Source: Undaria pinnatifida (taxonomy: Eukaryota; Sar; Phaeophyceae; Laminariales; Alariaceae). Taken from it: DNA of 64,000 bases. Positions 43,888 to 54,679 of this stretch are shown one piece after another; position 1 is the first letter of the stretch, and each line of letters starts with the position of its first letter. Position numbers and translations under genes: made by a program. The stretch covers positions 6,192,318 through 6,256,317 of the forward strand of contig JABAKD010000006.1 in NCBI GenBank assembly GCA_012845835.1, in the 5' to 3' direction. The notes under the pieces were generated by a model. It was not told where the DNA came from and did no database searches. It saw only the letters and a list, made by a program, of their open reading frames with translations.

Positions 43888-44704
43888 TACCGTATACTAC
43901 ATAAGAAACCACACCCCCGACAGAAAACCACGCACCCCGGGTGATATTTTTTGGCATTTCAAACGAGGAGGCGAACTATCACCCGGGTTACATAAGAGAG
44001 CACGCCCCCTGGAGTTACGCAGCACACATTCACGTGGTCCCTTTTCCTATAACCGGGGTGATACAACATTTGCCTAGGGAGCACACACAACACACACGCT
44101 CTGTGCGCCGGGAAACGCCCCATATGGAGACGTCCAACGACGTAAACATGGAGGGAGAACAGAATGCCGTCACCAGCACCTCCGCTCCTTCGACAACTGC
44201 TTCGACCGCAGCAGTGCAGACACGACCGATCACCTCGTTCTTTCGACCCGAGCAAACCTCTTCTACACCTGCGGCTCCTCCTGCTACTGTTCCTGCTGCC
44301 GCTGCTGTTGAATCGACAGCAGCAGCAGCAGCAGCTGGTACAGCAACAGGCGCCAATATGGCCGCCGCGGCAGCAGCGGCAGGTACCATTCTTGAAGGCA
44401 TTGCTATCACACCCCCGCAATAACACACCCCTCAAGTGTGTGGCAGCAGCACGATTCGTTGCAAGCACCCCTTTTTATCACGACCCCTCATTACCACACC
44501 CCCTACGCACTCCTGTGGGTGTGCGGAAGTGCTATCACACCCCGTGGTTTATCAGACACCCTTCGTCGCCCCTGTGCGAGCTGCACTTTATCACCCGGGT
44601 TGCGTAAGCTACCACACCCCCCACAGGTTACCACAACCGGTGATATATTTTTTTAACCCGCAAATTATATCACCGGGGTGTGGTTTCTTACGCAGCACAC
44701 GGTA
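43888..44704 (+). mobile_element. TIR element E1 (817 bp) with a small ORF
   Basis: Left end TACCGTATACTACATAAGAA then ACCACACCCCC. The right end read inward is TACCGTGTGCTGCGTAAGAA then ACCACACCCC: about 30 bp of inverted repeat with a handful of differences. TA at both borders fits a TA target duplication. Subterminal copies of TATCACCGGGGTGTGG and its complement occur at both sides. One small ORF (44124-44423) lies inside. Its partner is 59734-60625 in the opposite orientation. The superfamily is not recognised. Confidence 0.75.
44124..44423 (+). CDS. Small Ala/Thr-rich ORF of TIR element E1, ITSFF motif
   Basis: 99 codons from ATG to TAA. The start is METSNDVNMEGEQNA, followed by a Ser/Thr-rich stretch, TASTAAVQ, then ITSFF at about residues 36-40, a Pro/Thr linker and a poly-Ala C-terminal half. 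Element 59734-60625 encodes a clear homologue: V.TS...N.EGEQNA, TTASTAAVQ, HITSFF, and PA.. linkers. In both, Gln lies four residues before Ile, one more than in a canonical PCNA-interacting peptide (Q..I..FF), so that reading is only suggestive. Open frame also extends upstream to 43941, where TGVIQHLPR is shared with the other copy. No transposase domain is present. It may be the N-terminal piece of a lost autonomous protein. Confidence 0.5.
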   Translation: METSNDVNMEGEQNAVTSTSAPSTTASTAAVQTRPITSFFRPEQTSSTPAAPPATVPAAAAVESTAAAAAAGTATGANMAAAAAAAGTILEGIAITPPQ

Positions 44705-44756
44705 AAATCAGGACCAAATATGGTTTGGAGAAACGGCAATACCAGGTACATATATT

Positions 44757-46672
44757 ATAATTCGAAGTGAAAATTTTAATACACTCCAGCTGTGAGATCG
44801 AATATTTTGTCGAAACTCATCTTTGCAAGCTGTGTGTGATACTCTGATCGCGCGTATTACGGGTTGTGTGTCCTCATTAAGGATATAGGTCGGCGACTCC
44901 CCATGCAACTACAGTGTAGCTATCAGGGTCAACAGGGTGATGTTAGTCAGTCTGTGCGCGGAAACTATAAAACCCGTTTCTGAGGGGGACAAAACCTGAC
45001 AGCTAGCTGTGGAAGGAAATGCATCAGTTTATCAAGTGAATCCTGTAAGTCGAATAACCGGTGAGGGGAGGGCGGAGTTTTTAAGGACGTGGGGGCCTGA
45101 TTTTGATCAAAAAGGGCGGCGGGAGGGGGGGAGGGAGGGAGGGACAGGTGGGGCAGCTCAATTTGTGCGTGGAAACTATAAATCCTTTTTGTGGGGGAGG
45201 GGGGGAGAATGCGCGGAGGGGGAGCGGGGGGAAAGGCTTCAGGTCGCATAGATGTAAGGGTTTGCTATACGCCTGGTGCTAGGTCTAGACGATGGTGCGG
45301 GTGGTGGGGAAGGAGGAGGCGTTGGGGGCAGGGGGGAGGGGGGGGGGATTGCAGCACCGGCATGGACGGCTCTAAAACGATAATGAGGTGATATCCAGCG
45401 CGTGGAAGTGTTTAATACTCTGGCGGATTTCGATATTAGGTGAAGCGTTTGAGCAAAAGAGAGCGAGGGAAAAAAAAAAAGAGGGACGGGGGGGGGGGGG
45501 GGGGGGGGAGGGTTTTCAAGAGGTTTAGGTCACATGTAATATTAAAATACACTCCAGCTATGAGATCAAGGATTTGGTCGACGCTCATCTTGGCAACATT
45601 GTGTGTGATACTCCGATCGCGCCTACTACTCACATATGTACGTAGGGGCTTGCTATACGCGCGGTGCTGGGTCTAGGCGATCGTGCGGGGTGTGGGGAAG
45701 GAGGAGGCGTGGGAGGGAGGGAGGGGGGATGAATGAAAGATACGTCATGGATGGCGAGAACGATAATGACGTGATATCAATTTGCGTAGAAGTGTTTATT
45801 ACTCTGGCCGATTTCGATTATAAGTGCGGCGTTTGAACGAACTGGGCGAGGAACAAAAGGGGGGGGGGGGGGGGGGGGGAGGGTGGAGATGAGTTGGAGC
45901 TTCGGCATCGATGGCTATAAGGAAAATGACATGATATCAGCTGGCTGGTGATGTTTAATACTCTGGTAGATTTTGATTTTAGGTGGGGCGTTTGAACAAG
46001 ACGGATCGGGGGGAAGGGGCGGGGGGGCATTTCGATATGTGCGCGGAAACTATGAACCCTTAAAGGGGACGAATCTGATGGTTGCAGCAAGAAGACACCG
46101 CTTTATATCACCCGCCTGGTAATGTTTATTATTCTAGAAGGTTTGATGTTACATGTAGTATGCAACCCAGGTCTTAGGTATAGTAAACAGCGTGTTCAAA
46201 GCTTCATAATTTGTCATCGTACATGGATCGAAAGATGGAATATTTCAATCGATAGGTACAATCATGTAGGTACCTTTATTTTCTGACATCGTTAATTATA
46301 AGAAAGAGATACATATTGCCAAATACAACAGGCGAGGTGATGTGGTCATGCAATGTCACCGCCATTGAGAACGAAAGGGAGAAATGCGAATCGTTTTTGT
46401 TTTGAAAGAAACGCTTAGTGTATACGCGCTCCATTACGCTACTTCGTTAGTCATACTTCGCTTGGCATAGATAGGTTGGGAGGCGATCATGCAGACAGAC
46501 GGTATTACCGCAATTTTAACATATATATATATATCTGTCTCTACCTCCTTTTCACATTATTAGTATTATCTCACGTATACGATTTTTACGCCCATAATTT
46601 TTACCGTGCCGATGTGGGGCTCTGAGGTCGCCAACTCTAAGACAGAGATACATCTTACAAATATATATGTTT
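44757..46672 (+). repeat. Family A repeat, full copy 1 (~1.92 kb, G-rich)
   Basis: Aligns with the reverse complement of 56797-58762 over its full length. It starts with AATACACTCCAGCTGTGAGATC, passes several G tracts (runs up to about 20 G), and has an internal ~390-bp repetition (GCTATACGC..GGTGCTAGGTCTAG at 45266 and 45655). The end carries GACAGAGATACATCTTAC. It has no coding capacity. Internal stretches recur alone at 25622-26172, 32160-32805 and other sites. Confidence 0.85.
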
Positions 46673-47127
46673 TTGTGTATCTTGGGTCCTAATTATCAGG
46701 AATGATGGTCCTCCGGCCGAAATAGGTATTCTAGTCTACACTGTTAGGGACCAGTAGTTGTACACCGAATGCTACTAGTATTCATTTGTAGAAACTCGAC
46801 GACGTTGGTCTGGTCCTCAGGTGAGAAGACCGGTCGGTAAGGAATACATTTCGCCAGCATATGCTCCCTCTAGATACCGCACGCAGCAGGCGTCGGTCGG
46901 TATGGGCTTTGACGTTATTACAACGTGTTATCGCCGAAAAAAGGGAAGGAAGGGCGTGGTTCGTTTCATACTGAAACGAACTGCTGTCGTATAAGCATTG
47001 CAAATTGGGTCGCAAGGACAAACGAATTACTTGTAGTCCGCCCAGACATGCACTGACGACTATCTGCGTGGACCCGGCGCCCTCTCGCGTCTCCTGAAAC
47101 TGTGTACATAGCCTTGCTCGCGACGCA
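46673..47127. other. No gene recognised
   Basis: A 127-codon minus-strand frame is open here but shows no domain. GGTCCTCAGGTGAG at 46809 resembles a splice donor without a supporting exon. Confidence 0.35.
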
Positions 47128-47397
47128 CACGTTACGTTAGAGCAGATTTGATTTGGCGAAAACATTTTTGAAGGATGGGGCTCCTTCTAACCCGAAATCG
47201 TCGGAATACGCCAAGAGTATATTTTGAAACACGTTTTTGTTTGTGTACCTGGACAAGACCATGGGGTTTGCTCCTCGATGTACAACTACATTGTGCGCAG
47301 CCCGTGATAGTAAGCAATCCGTGACAACGTCGACGGTCCCCCGTAAACAGCCAAGCAGCAGCAAAAAGTGATTTCCCTATTGTAACGTGCGTCCCAG
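47128..47397 (+). mobile_element. MITE, family B (diverged)
   Basis: Left CACACGTTACGTTAGAGCAG, right CCCTATTGTAACGTGCGTC; interior GATGGGGCTCCTTCTAACCC and ACCATGGGGTTTGC. TACCAGGTA lies just beyond at 47471-47479. Confidence 0.65.
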
Positions 47398-47789
47398 GCA
47401 TGCTGCGTTAATGCTGGTGACCACCCGAGGTTCCAACATACGTACAAGCTTAGTGTCGCGTAGACACGTGTACCAGGTACCCTATCGGGCCGAGGATCTT
47501 GTAAGTTGGACGAAACTGGCGTGTGTCTGGGTCGCTACCATAGCGAGAGGGACGGTTGTCCAAATGTATTTATATACGTAAATGCGCCGTATCCGACGAC
47601 TACTAACAGAGATGTACCATATCATGGTAACAGCTTCTTGTACCGAAACTGGTGTAAGAAGCATCCTCTGCCGCGCATAGGAATTTGAGGTCAGCCACAG
47701 CTGCACCCACCCATACGCCCACCCACCCACGCGCCCACGGCTAAGACTACAACAATAGAGGGGGTACCCCGCCCTTTCAATGCCGGCCC

Positions 47790-48146
47790 AGGCTACGGTA
47801 GGGGGGGCACGTTTGGAAGCATTTTTCGCCCTGGTTCGGGGTAACTCGGGCGAGTGTCTCCCACGCTCCTGTGCATCCTTAACCACTTTAGAGCCCCAGA
47901 ACTCCTCCCTATACCAATTTCAAGGGAGTTTGTCCTGAAAACGGCTTTCCAGCTGAAAAGAAAGGCGTTAGGCGCTTGTGCAGTTGCGATTGCAGGACAA
48001 GAATCCGCAATGGAAAGGGAATCAACGCTGCGTGCGGTAAACAAAGCACGCCATAGTGTAAATACTTTTTGCCGTGAGGTACAGAGTGGTTCGTGTGAGT
48101 GGCTCAAACCCGTTAGAAAGAAAGGCGTACCCCCCTTTGCCGGAGT
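47790..48146 (+). mobile_element. MITE, family C
   Basis: Left GGCTACGGTAGGGGGG, right CGTACCCCCCTTTGCCGG. Interior ACTCGGGCGAGTGTCTCCC, GAATCCGCAATGGAAAGG and GTGAGGTACAGAGTGG are family blocks. Opposite orientation to 19242-19485. The 160-codon frame across it is a chance opening. Confidence 0.6.
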
Positions 48147-48270
48147 CTTGATGAAACCGAGTCTACACACGGTAGCTTTTGTACCCGACTGGAAAACAGG
48201 TTGTAGAGTATATTCTCAGCATCCGGCGAAACCAAACCTTTCGACGCATGTTTCGAGCACCACGTATGTA

Positions 48271-48425
48271 CTTTTTCTGGGAAACGTTCCTCGCTTGAGG
48301 GGCTCTATACCCCACACCACCCCCCCAAAAAAATGATTGCGGTGAAAAAAATAGACGTACAACCCGCTGAAACAACATTATGACCTGTTAATAGGAGGTA
48401 TTATAAAACGAAAAAAGTGCTGCTG
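48271..48425 (+). mobile_element. MITE, family B body fragment
   Basis: GAGGGGCTCTATACCCCAC, AAAAAATGATTGCGGTG and ATTATGACCTGTTA match the family interior; termini are not found. Confidence 0.45.
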
Positions 48426-48470
48426 GAAAGAAATATAATCATGTTCCAGCGTTACTGGCTCCCGAAATTC

Positions 48471-48742
48471 AGAAGAACGGTATGGGGGTCACTTATCGAG
48501 CCCTTCCTTTGCAGTGGCGTGGGGCCACGCGCGCGAGTGACCCCGTTGCCCAATTTATCCTCTGCTTTAATTTCCCGGTACGAATCCGCAATGATATGGA
48601 TGGAATGGTGTGAGCTACGCTGCGCCAAAAAACATCGCCTAAAGTTTTTGGAGTCAGTGAGGTACAGAGTCACTCTTCTTGCGAGCCGCCCAAACCTGGT
48701 AGTGAATAGAAAGGGATAATTCCCCCACGTACGGCAGCCTAG
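48471..48742 (+). mobile_element. MITE, family C, second nearby copy
   Basis: Left AGAACGGTATGGGGGTCAC, right CCCCCACGTACGGCAGCC. Interior GCGCGCGAGTGACCCCG, GAATCCGCAATGATATGG and GTGAGGTACAGAGTCAC. Confidence 0.6.
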
Positions 48743-48773
48743 GCCGAGACAAGGCAGCCACTCACTCCCGCGG

Positions 48774-49345
48774 GCGTGTGCTAGGATAGAGGTATAACTT
48801 TTTTTTCGCATTTTTTATTTTCTGAATGACCCAAAATTGTCGGAAAAAAATCATTCTTGTTTTTCAATCTGACTTTTTCGTGTACCTACAGTGCAGGCCA
48901 TGGGTGGGTTTGTTCATCGGGTGTTGCCCTTTCAGGTTACTCATACACAGTCTTTGGGTGAGGGATGGAGCTCCTTAAGGGGTTATGAGCCTCGGAAAAA
49001 AAATGGTGCACCTATATATATATATTTTTTTTTTCTTGCACACTTTCACTTTCCAGCTTCTGGACAAGCCGTGGTCACAGGTGTCGTCCCTTCTCCCCCC
49101 CGGTTCTTGCGTTCAATTTTTATCGCGCATAGGGTTCAGCAATCCCACTGCTCGTCGATTGCTCATCGAGTGTTGCTAACTCACGCTCTCGCGCTTTCCG
49201 CAAGTCAATTTGTCCACAAGAAAAAGCCCCAACGAATTTATACGAGTATGCACTCGGCGGGGCTCGAACTCACGAAACTGACCTATACCAGTCTCGAGGA
49301 TAACCTGATACGCCACCGGGGCGACCGGCACCTATATCGCAGCGT
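48774..49345 (+). mobile_element. MITE, family B, split by a SINE
   Basis: Left GTGTGCTAGGATAGAGGTA; right end CACCTATATCGCAGCGTATG. The interior GTGCAGGCCATGGGTGGG matches 39484-39757. The right terminus is interrupted by the SINE at 49018-49328, with CACCTATAT repeated on each side. Confidence 0.7.
49018..49328 (-). mobile_element. tRNA-derived SINE, with 9-bp target duplication
   Basis: On the minus strand the element starts with a tRNA-like head: GCCCCGGTGGCGTATCAGG (A box TGGCGTATCAGG) and GAGTTCGAGCCCCGCC (B box), 45-50 bp apart. A ~220-bp body follows, ending in an A-rich/TA-repeat tail at the left. CACCTATAT at 49009-49017 and 49329-49337 is the target duplication. The body matches 61612-61934. 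Confidence 0.8.
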
Positions 49346-49840
49346 ATGTCTCCGCGGGGGGCGTCTCTGAGCCACTGAAACAAGACATCCTTAGACTGAC
49401 TTAAAGTCCTTAAAGTCACCTACAGTTAGTTATCCCCCTGCCGCACAGCAGCGACTCTGGCCCCACGCACACGATTTTGGGAACATATTAATTGGCACAT
49501 TCGGTGGATTGTTTTCTCCGTTGAACGCGGGGTTGCGAAGCTAATCCACGCGTGCGTGACACGCCGTTTTTCTTTTTCAAGTGTTGGTTAACGCGCAACA
49601 CACAACCAACCGCCATATTTTGCACCGCGCGGGTGGGTCTGGGCCGCAAACAATCTGGGTGAGTCGCCGCTCATCTTTTGGTGGCCGCGTGTTTGCCGAG
49701 GATACATGCTACTCTATAGGGGCTCCTCTTACTTTCTCAGAGTCCTCACATGGCGAACTACTTTATACCCCACCCAAAGAAAGGTCGATTTTTTTAGATA
49801 TTTTGGTGCTATTAATAATATTAAATAGCGCAAACTAGAG
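49346..49840. other. No gene recognised
   Basis: Anonymous DNA; an 85-codon frame at 49581-49838 has no domain. Confidence 0.4.
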
Positions 49841-50093
49841 CCGTGCTACGGTAGACGTGCTCACCATTTTTCTTCTAATACTACTCCTCACTTGAAGATG
49901 TCTACAACTCACACCCAAGAAATGATTTTTGAGTAAACTGAAAGTGCCACTTAATGAAAAAACTCATGGTCTAGGTATAGAAACATTAGCATTTATTTGC
50001 GGAAGAAGATGAATGGCGTGCCGACGATCTTGGATGAAGGAGCCCCGTGGTTCAGAAAACCTTTTTGCCAAAGGTGCTGCCTCTATCGTAGAA
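49841..50093 (+). mobile_element. MITE, family B (253 bp)
   Basis: Left CCGTGCTACGGTAGACGTGC, right GCTGCCTCTATCGTAGAAC; interior TTTTTGAGTAAACTGAAAG, AAAACTCATGGTCTAGGTA and GGAGCCCCGTGGTTCAGAAA. Confidence 0.75.
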
Positions 50094-50919
50094 CTGATTG
50101 GAAGTTGAACGGCAAGGGACGAGACCAGAGGCAGTATGCAATGCCAGTGTCGTGGTGGCGTGTTGGTGGGTTGACGCTCGATCGGGGAACCGTTTCCCAT
50201 GTTGGGCACGATGCGCCAAGAGGGTGGAAAAAGCGGAGACATATATATCGCACGGGCAGGTGAAATAATGTGCCGGTTTTTTCACCCACGGGCGTGCGTG
50301 CTATCCTTTTTGCATGATGCTGCTGCAGCAGTGCTTGACCTATATGGAGGGGGGGGATGAGATTCATTTATTACTACCGCTGCTGTATAGTGTAATTCAA
50401 GACACATGGATTCATTTCCATAGTCGAGGGAGACCGTAGTGTGTTAGACTAGAGAGTTACGGAAACAGACCACAAACGCACCACCTTCAGGCAATCTCGC
50501 ATGTATGGTAAAACAACTAACATCAAAATAGGAACTTGCGTCAGAAACTTCATACATATGGTTGAGGTGATTGATTGATGTCCTTCAATTATGGCAACAA
50601 GAAGCCCCCTCCCCCCGTCCGTGCCGAACTCGCATTCGCATTTATTTGCACGTTCAGGTTGTTGAGACAACCCAGGTTGTTTGTAAGACAAACCCACGGT
50701 GTTGACTTAACCGAAGGGGCGAGGTCAACATCAAGTCTGCGTTTTGCAGATGGACGAAAACTGGTACGCACAAACGAAATTGTATGGAGCTAAAAAAACT
50801 TTTTTTACCCGGATCTCCGGGCAGGAGGATCTAAAAACAGACAAAAAAACCCAACAGGGCAGAGGGGTGGTTTTCCGTTCCGGCACCCTGCTGTTGCTAG
50901 AAATACAGCACCACCCCGA
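50094..50919. other. No gene recognised
   Basis: Repeated GTTGTTGAGACAACCC / GGTTGTTTGTAAGACAAACC small inverted motifs at 50655-50700. No domain is seen. Confidence 0.4.
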
Positions 50920-51225
50920 ACGCATGTTGCGGTAGAGGCGGGCTAATCGTTTCATCTTCACTGTATGTAGGAGCTCCAACCCTCACCCACCTAAACCTCA
51001 ACGTTGACGTACAGTTGTCCACTAAAAGTCGATGGACAATCCCATGGTGGGCTAGAGGTGTAAAACAAAAAAACAACAAGATAACAGTAGATTAGGAAAC
51101 GCAAACGGGGGTTCCGAATATTCCTGGTGTGGTAGTCCCCTCCAGGTTCCTGAGCGGAGAACTCTGTTATGCAGAAACCGTTAGGCCCAAAACATGCCGC
51201 CTCTACTACTGTTACAGTATGTAGC
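50920..51225 (+). mobile_element. MITE, family B (diverged)
   Basis: Left CGCATGTTGCGGTAGAGGCG, right GCCGCCTCTACTACTGTTAC; interior CGTATGTAGGAGCTCC-like and CCATGGTGGGCTAGAGG. The right end has a short insertion. Confidence 0.5.
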
Positions 51226-52734
51226 AGGCGTTCCCGCTCACAACAAAGGAACCCAAAATACAAAATCAGCCTGCAAAAATGGGAGAAAAAAATAAAAGGA
51301 GTCTAGTCTGAAAGACTAGTCTAGAGTTCCCAGCCTAGCCACAGCCCAAGTTTGAAGGAAGTTGACCCTTTGACCTGGAGCAGGAACCGTTTTCTTATTG
51401 CGGTGCAGGCGGGAGCTGTAGTCTAATACTCTAGTACGAAGTACACCGAGTACATGGAATGACAAAAAATGGCAATCGTGCGTGCGGATCTGCGTGTTCA
51501 CTGTTAGGGAAACCAACTTACTTGGGAACCGCAATAAGAAAGTGCACGACAAGAAATGTGCTTTCGAGCGCGCCCAGAACAAGAAAGCCATGCTAAGCCC
51601 GATTTTCAAGTTTCTTGATTGAGAGGGCCTTTGAACCATAACCACACATGATTAAGAGGCTAACAGTCAGCGCTGACTCCTAGCTCAATGGTTGTGCTGT
51701 GCCCCCAACAACAGTAGTATCCATCTAGACTACACAGCGGATGAGAAGCTCCCCCTCTGGCCCTACAGATTACTGGGCGACATGCATGTGGTATCTAGAC
51801 TACCACATGCGTTGCCCATCGGCTGCCCGCGAAAATGATGCCGACACGAAAGAAGTACCAAAGGAACAAGTAAGCAAGCATGCTTTACTCCATTACAAAT
51901 ATCTTGAAACCATGATCGGACGAGGTGTCGTACATACCACATTATCCAGCAACAACACTGTTCCTACATCTCCGTGTGTGTCGTATGTTTTCTGAAAACA
52001 ACCTGTTAGTCGTGGAGACCTTCCCCAGAGCGGAGATAATCAGACACAGAAACATCAGGTGCGCACTTTTACCGTGTCGCATAAGTACGGTGGTACATGC
52101 ACGTGTATAGGGTACTGGGCCTGATCACCACATCACCATTATGAATCACCATCAACACCACCGCCGCCTTTTTTTGTCCGTGAGGTACAGGAGTCACGCG
52201 CGCGAGTGGCTCACACGCGGTGGTAGTGAAAGAAGGGGTACGCCCCTACCGTAGCCTTGGTAATCGGCGGCCGTGACTAATCATTAACGCAGTAGTCCAT
52301 ACCAGGTACGTGTTTGACGAGAAACTGATATGATGGGTGGTGCGTCTGTCCTAAGAGCACAACATCCACGACGGCCACATCACAGCATCGTCGATGGCCA
52401 AAGCACAGCAACCAGGACGGCCGCAAATCACAAGCCACAACATCTGAGCGAGGACCATCAGTGTCGATAATCGAAATCACCATCACGACGACTCATCATC
52501 ATCGATGTGATCATCACCATCCTCACACACCATCAATAATACCATCATAAAGCACATTACCATCATTATCAACGTTGTAATTATGCTACAACGTGACGTT
52601 ACCGAATGCTCATATCATCTAGACTATACGAGTACTATATCGGTGTCTATTGCGGTCGAACATCGCAGAACAACAACAACAACAGCAAAGGGAAAGTGCA
52701 GGCCAACTCGCTGGGCTCAGCTGTAAACGCCAGT
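51226..52734. other. No gene; tRNA-like unit, ATC microsatellites, MITE C end
   Basis: At 51665-51720 AGTCAGCGCTGACTCC is followed by TAGCTCAATGGTTGTGCTG, a fourth member of the tRNA-like palindrome family. 52170-52262 carries a family C right end (GTGAGGTACAGGAGTCAC ... CCCCTACCGTAGCCTTGG). (ATC/CAC)n tracts lie at 52120-52170 and 52480-52580. TACCAGGTA is at 52300-52308. Confidence 0.5.
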
Positions 52735-53105
52735 AGAGTCATCCCACGCTGCTACGAGGTGCAGCAGAAGTTTCTGAGCTCTGAACGTGAGGAGCTCAAT
52801 ATATCTCCCCTCTACCCCTCGTACCTGACTTCGAAGACATCCGTTTGCGCAACCCAACAAACATGTCTACGCGTTACTAACCCTTTTAGAGTCCCCAATC
52901 CCCTCCCTATACTACATCTAAGTAATTTTGTCCCCAAAACGGGTTTCCAGTGGTACAGGGATTAATAGTCCTAAAACAAGAGAGAAGCTCTTAGTAGTCG
53001 CAAAATTGTCATTCATGCTAACCGATAGTTTCACGTTTGACGAGCTGGACCAGTCACAAATGGCCCCCAAACCTCAACCCCTACGGTAGTACCGTGGGAT
53101 GACTC
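52735..53105 (+). mobile_element. MITE, family M2 (371 bp)
   Basis: AGAGTCATCCCACG at the left and CGTGGGATGACTC at the right. Interior: GCAGAAGTTTCTGAGCTC, GACTTCGAAGACATCCGTTTGC, and a GGACCAGTCACAAATGGCC block also seen in 3094-3335. Confidence 0.75.
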
Positions 53106-53529
53106 AGCAGCATATCCCAGACCAACATCGATTGGCAGCACGGAGTGTTATCGTAGTACATATTATATGGTGCGCATTCACAGTGGGCTCGTGTGTACTG
53201 TGACCGCCCTGTACACATCATACCACTGACTGCTGTAGTAATGCAACATCATGAACTATAGATTCGTACCGTGCGTCCCTCAAAGTTCGTGATCCAACAA
53301 CCTTTTATTCTTACATGACATTAGTCGTGTTACTGTGGTATTAATAGTAGTGGTAGTAGCAGTAACCCATTGCTTAGACTAATATACATACAAGGCTTGT
53401 TTCCCTCGTTCTTTCGACACTTCTTACGTGTTTTTTTTATCTCGTGTTGTGTTTTTTTACGAGTACATCTACCAGGAATTCCTGTTCATCTTTTTTACCG
53501 CAAATAGCCTGGTGTGCTGCTTGCGTGTT
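53106..53529. other. No gene recognised
   Basis: T-rich anonymous DNA. Confidence 0.4.
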
Positions 53530-54192
53530 CTAGTTTCTTGCTCGCGCGTGTTCATTGCCGTTGGCATTGAATGGCCTAACCACCTTGCTGCTGTGTTTGC
53601 AATGTGTGTCTCTGTCTCGTAGTTGGTGACCCCAGAGCTTGTCTCGCTATAATAAGGCATCCGCACACACGGACACTAATAATACTTGTTGCTCTGGATG
53701 TAGATTGGTGGACATATCAGTTTAATGTGAAGCACACACGTGTCACGCACGCTGCATCAGCTCGCGGACACTGGTTGTGTGGTTGTAGATGGGTGGGAAC
53801 ATCATCATCATCAGAGAGCACACAAAGGATGGATGCAAAGGTCAGTTTAATGCGAAGAACACATGAAAAACTTGCCTTTCCATCCATCGACATTTAGCAC
53901 CTGTGCCATTCAATCTCAGTGGTGAGACATGCATGAGAGCTCTGTGATGAAAATATTGTGAGACAGAGATTAGTCTAGCGTGTGTGTTCTTCACATTTCA
54001 ATTTATAGTTCTACCAATCTACATCCAGCGCAACCCGCGTCCGTGTTGGTGCCTCGTAGAGAGACGAGCTCTGCGGTCACGCACTACGAGACAGCAGAGA
54101 TAAACATTGTTTGCCAACACAGCGAAATAAAGTGATTTTCGGCCATGCAACGCCAACCGCAATGAGCGCGTCGAGCAGGCAGAAAACGAATT
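53530..54192. mobile_element. Fold-back (long inverted repeat) element
   Basis: Arm 53530-53745 pairs with arm 53972-54192: TGCTGTGTTTGCAATG with CATTGTTTGCCAACACAGC, GTGACCCCAGAGCTTGTCTC with GAGACGAGCTCTGCGGTCAC, and CTGGATGTAGATTGGTGG with CTACCAATCTACATCCAG. Arms are ~215 bp and ~80% identical by eye. The spacer holds a third, shorter copy of the arm's inner end (GGTTGTAGATGGGTGG, GTCAGTTTAATGCGAAG). No ORF of note. Confidence 0.7.
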
Positions 54193-54329
54193 TAACGTTG
54201 TATACGAGCCATCACACCAGACTATTTGCAGTATAAAATACGCTCCATGAAATAGCCGTGTAACCTGCGAGTGTGCCAATAATATATCACCAGATAGGTG
54301 CTAAGTGTATAGTCTAGTAGCTAGTGCAT

Positions 54330-54400
54330 ACTCTAGATGAGTTTCGACAAAATCTTCGATCTCACAGCCGGAGTGTATTTTTATTGTTACAATATTATTA
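54330..54400 (+). repeat. Family A terminal fragment
   Basis: AGATGAGTTTCGACAAAATC, then TTCGATCTCACAGCCGGAG, TGTATTTTTATTGTTACAAT. The reading frame from ATG is MSFDKIFDLTAGVYFYCYN. Confidence 0.75.
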
Positions 54401-54539
54401 GAGGTCGCGACGTAATCGCTAGACCGGCTCCAATAACTAACTGGTGGTGGTGGAGTGGAAAAACACGTCATCACTTAGTACTTAGTTGCGATGCTCCTGT
54501 TTAGCACTGAAACTGGTCGCGTCGGGGGCCTGTTAGTGG

Positions 54540-54615
54540 GTCACCTCGAATACTCCTATTAATTCTAATACTACTACCTACTACTACTACAACCAGAACT
54601 ACTACTACTGGTAAA
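54540..54615 (+). repeat. (ACT)n microsatellite
   Basis: Imperfect TACTACTAC units with interruptions. Confidence 0.75.
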
Positions 54616-54679
54616 TAGAATGGTAAGAAGGTTAGAATCAGGCATTCAAATCTCGGCAGACTATGTGCGGAGAATTTTA

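Noticed and set aside
47854..48336. 160-codon plus-strand frame
   Set aside because: It lies mostly within a family C MITE whose other copies do not keep the frame.
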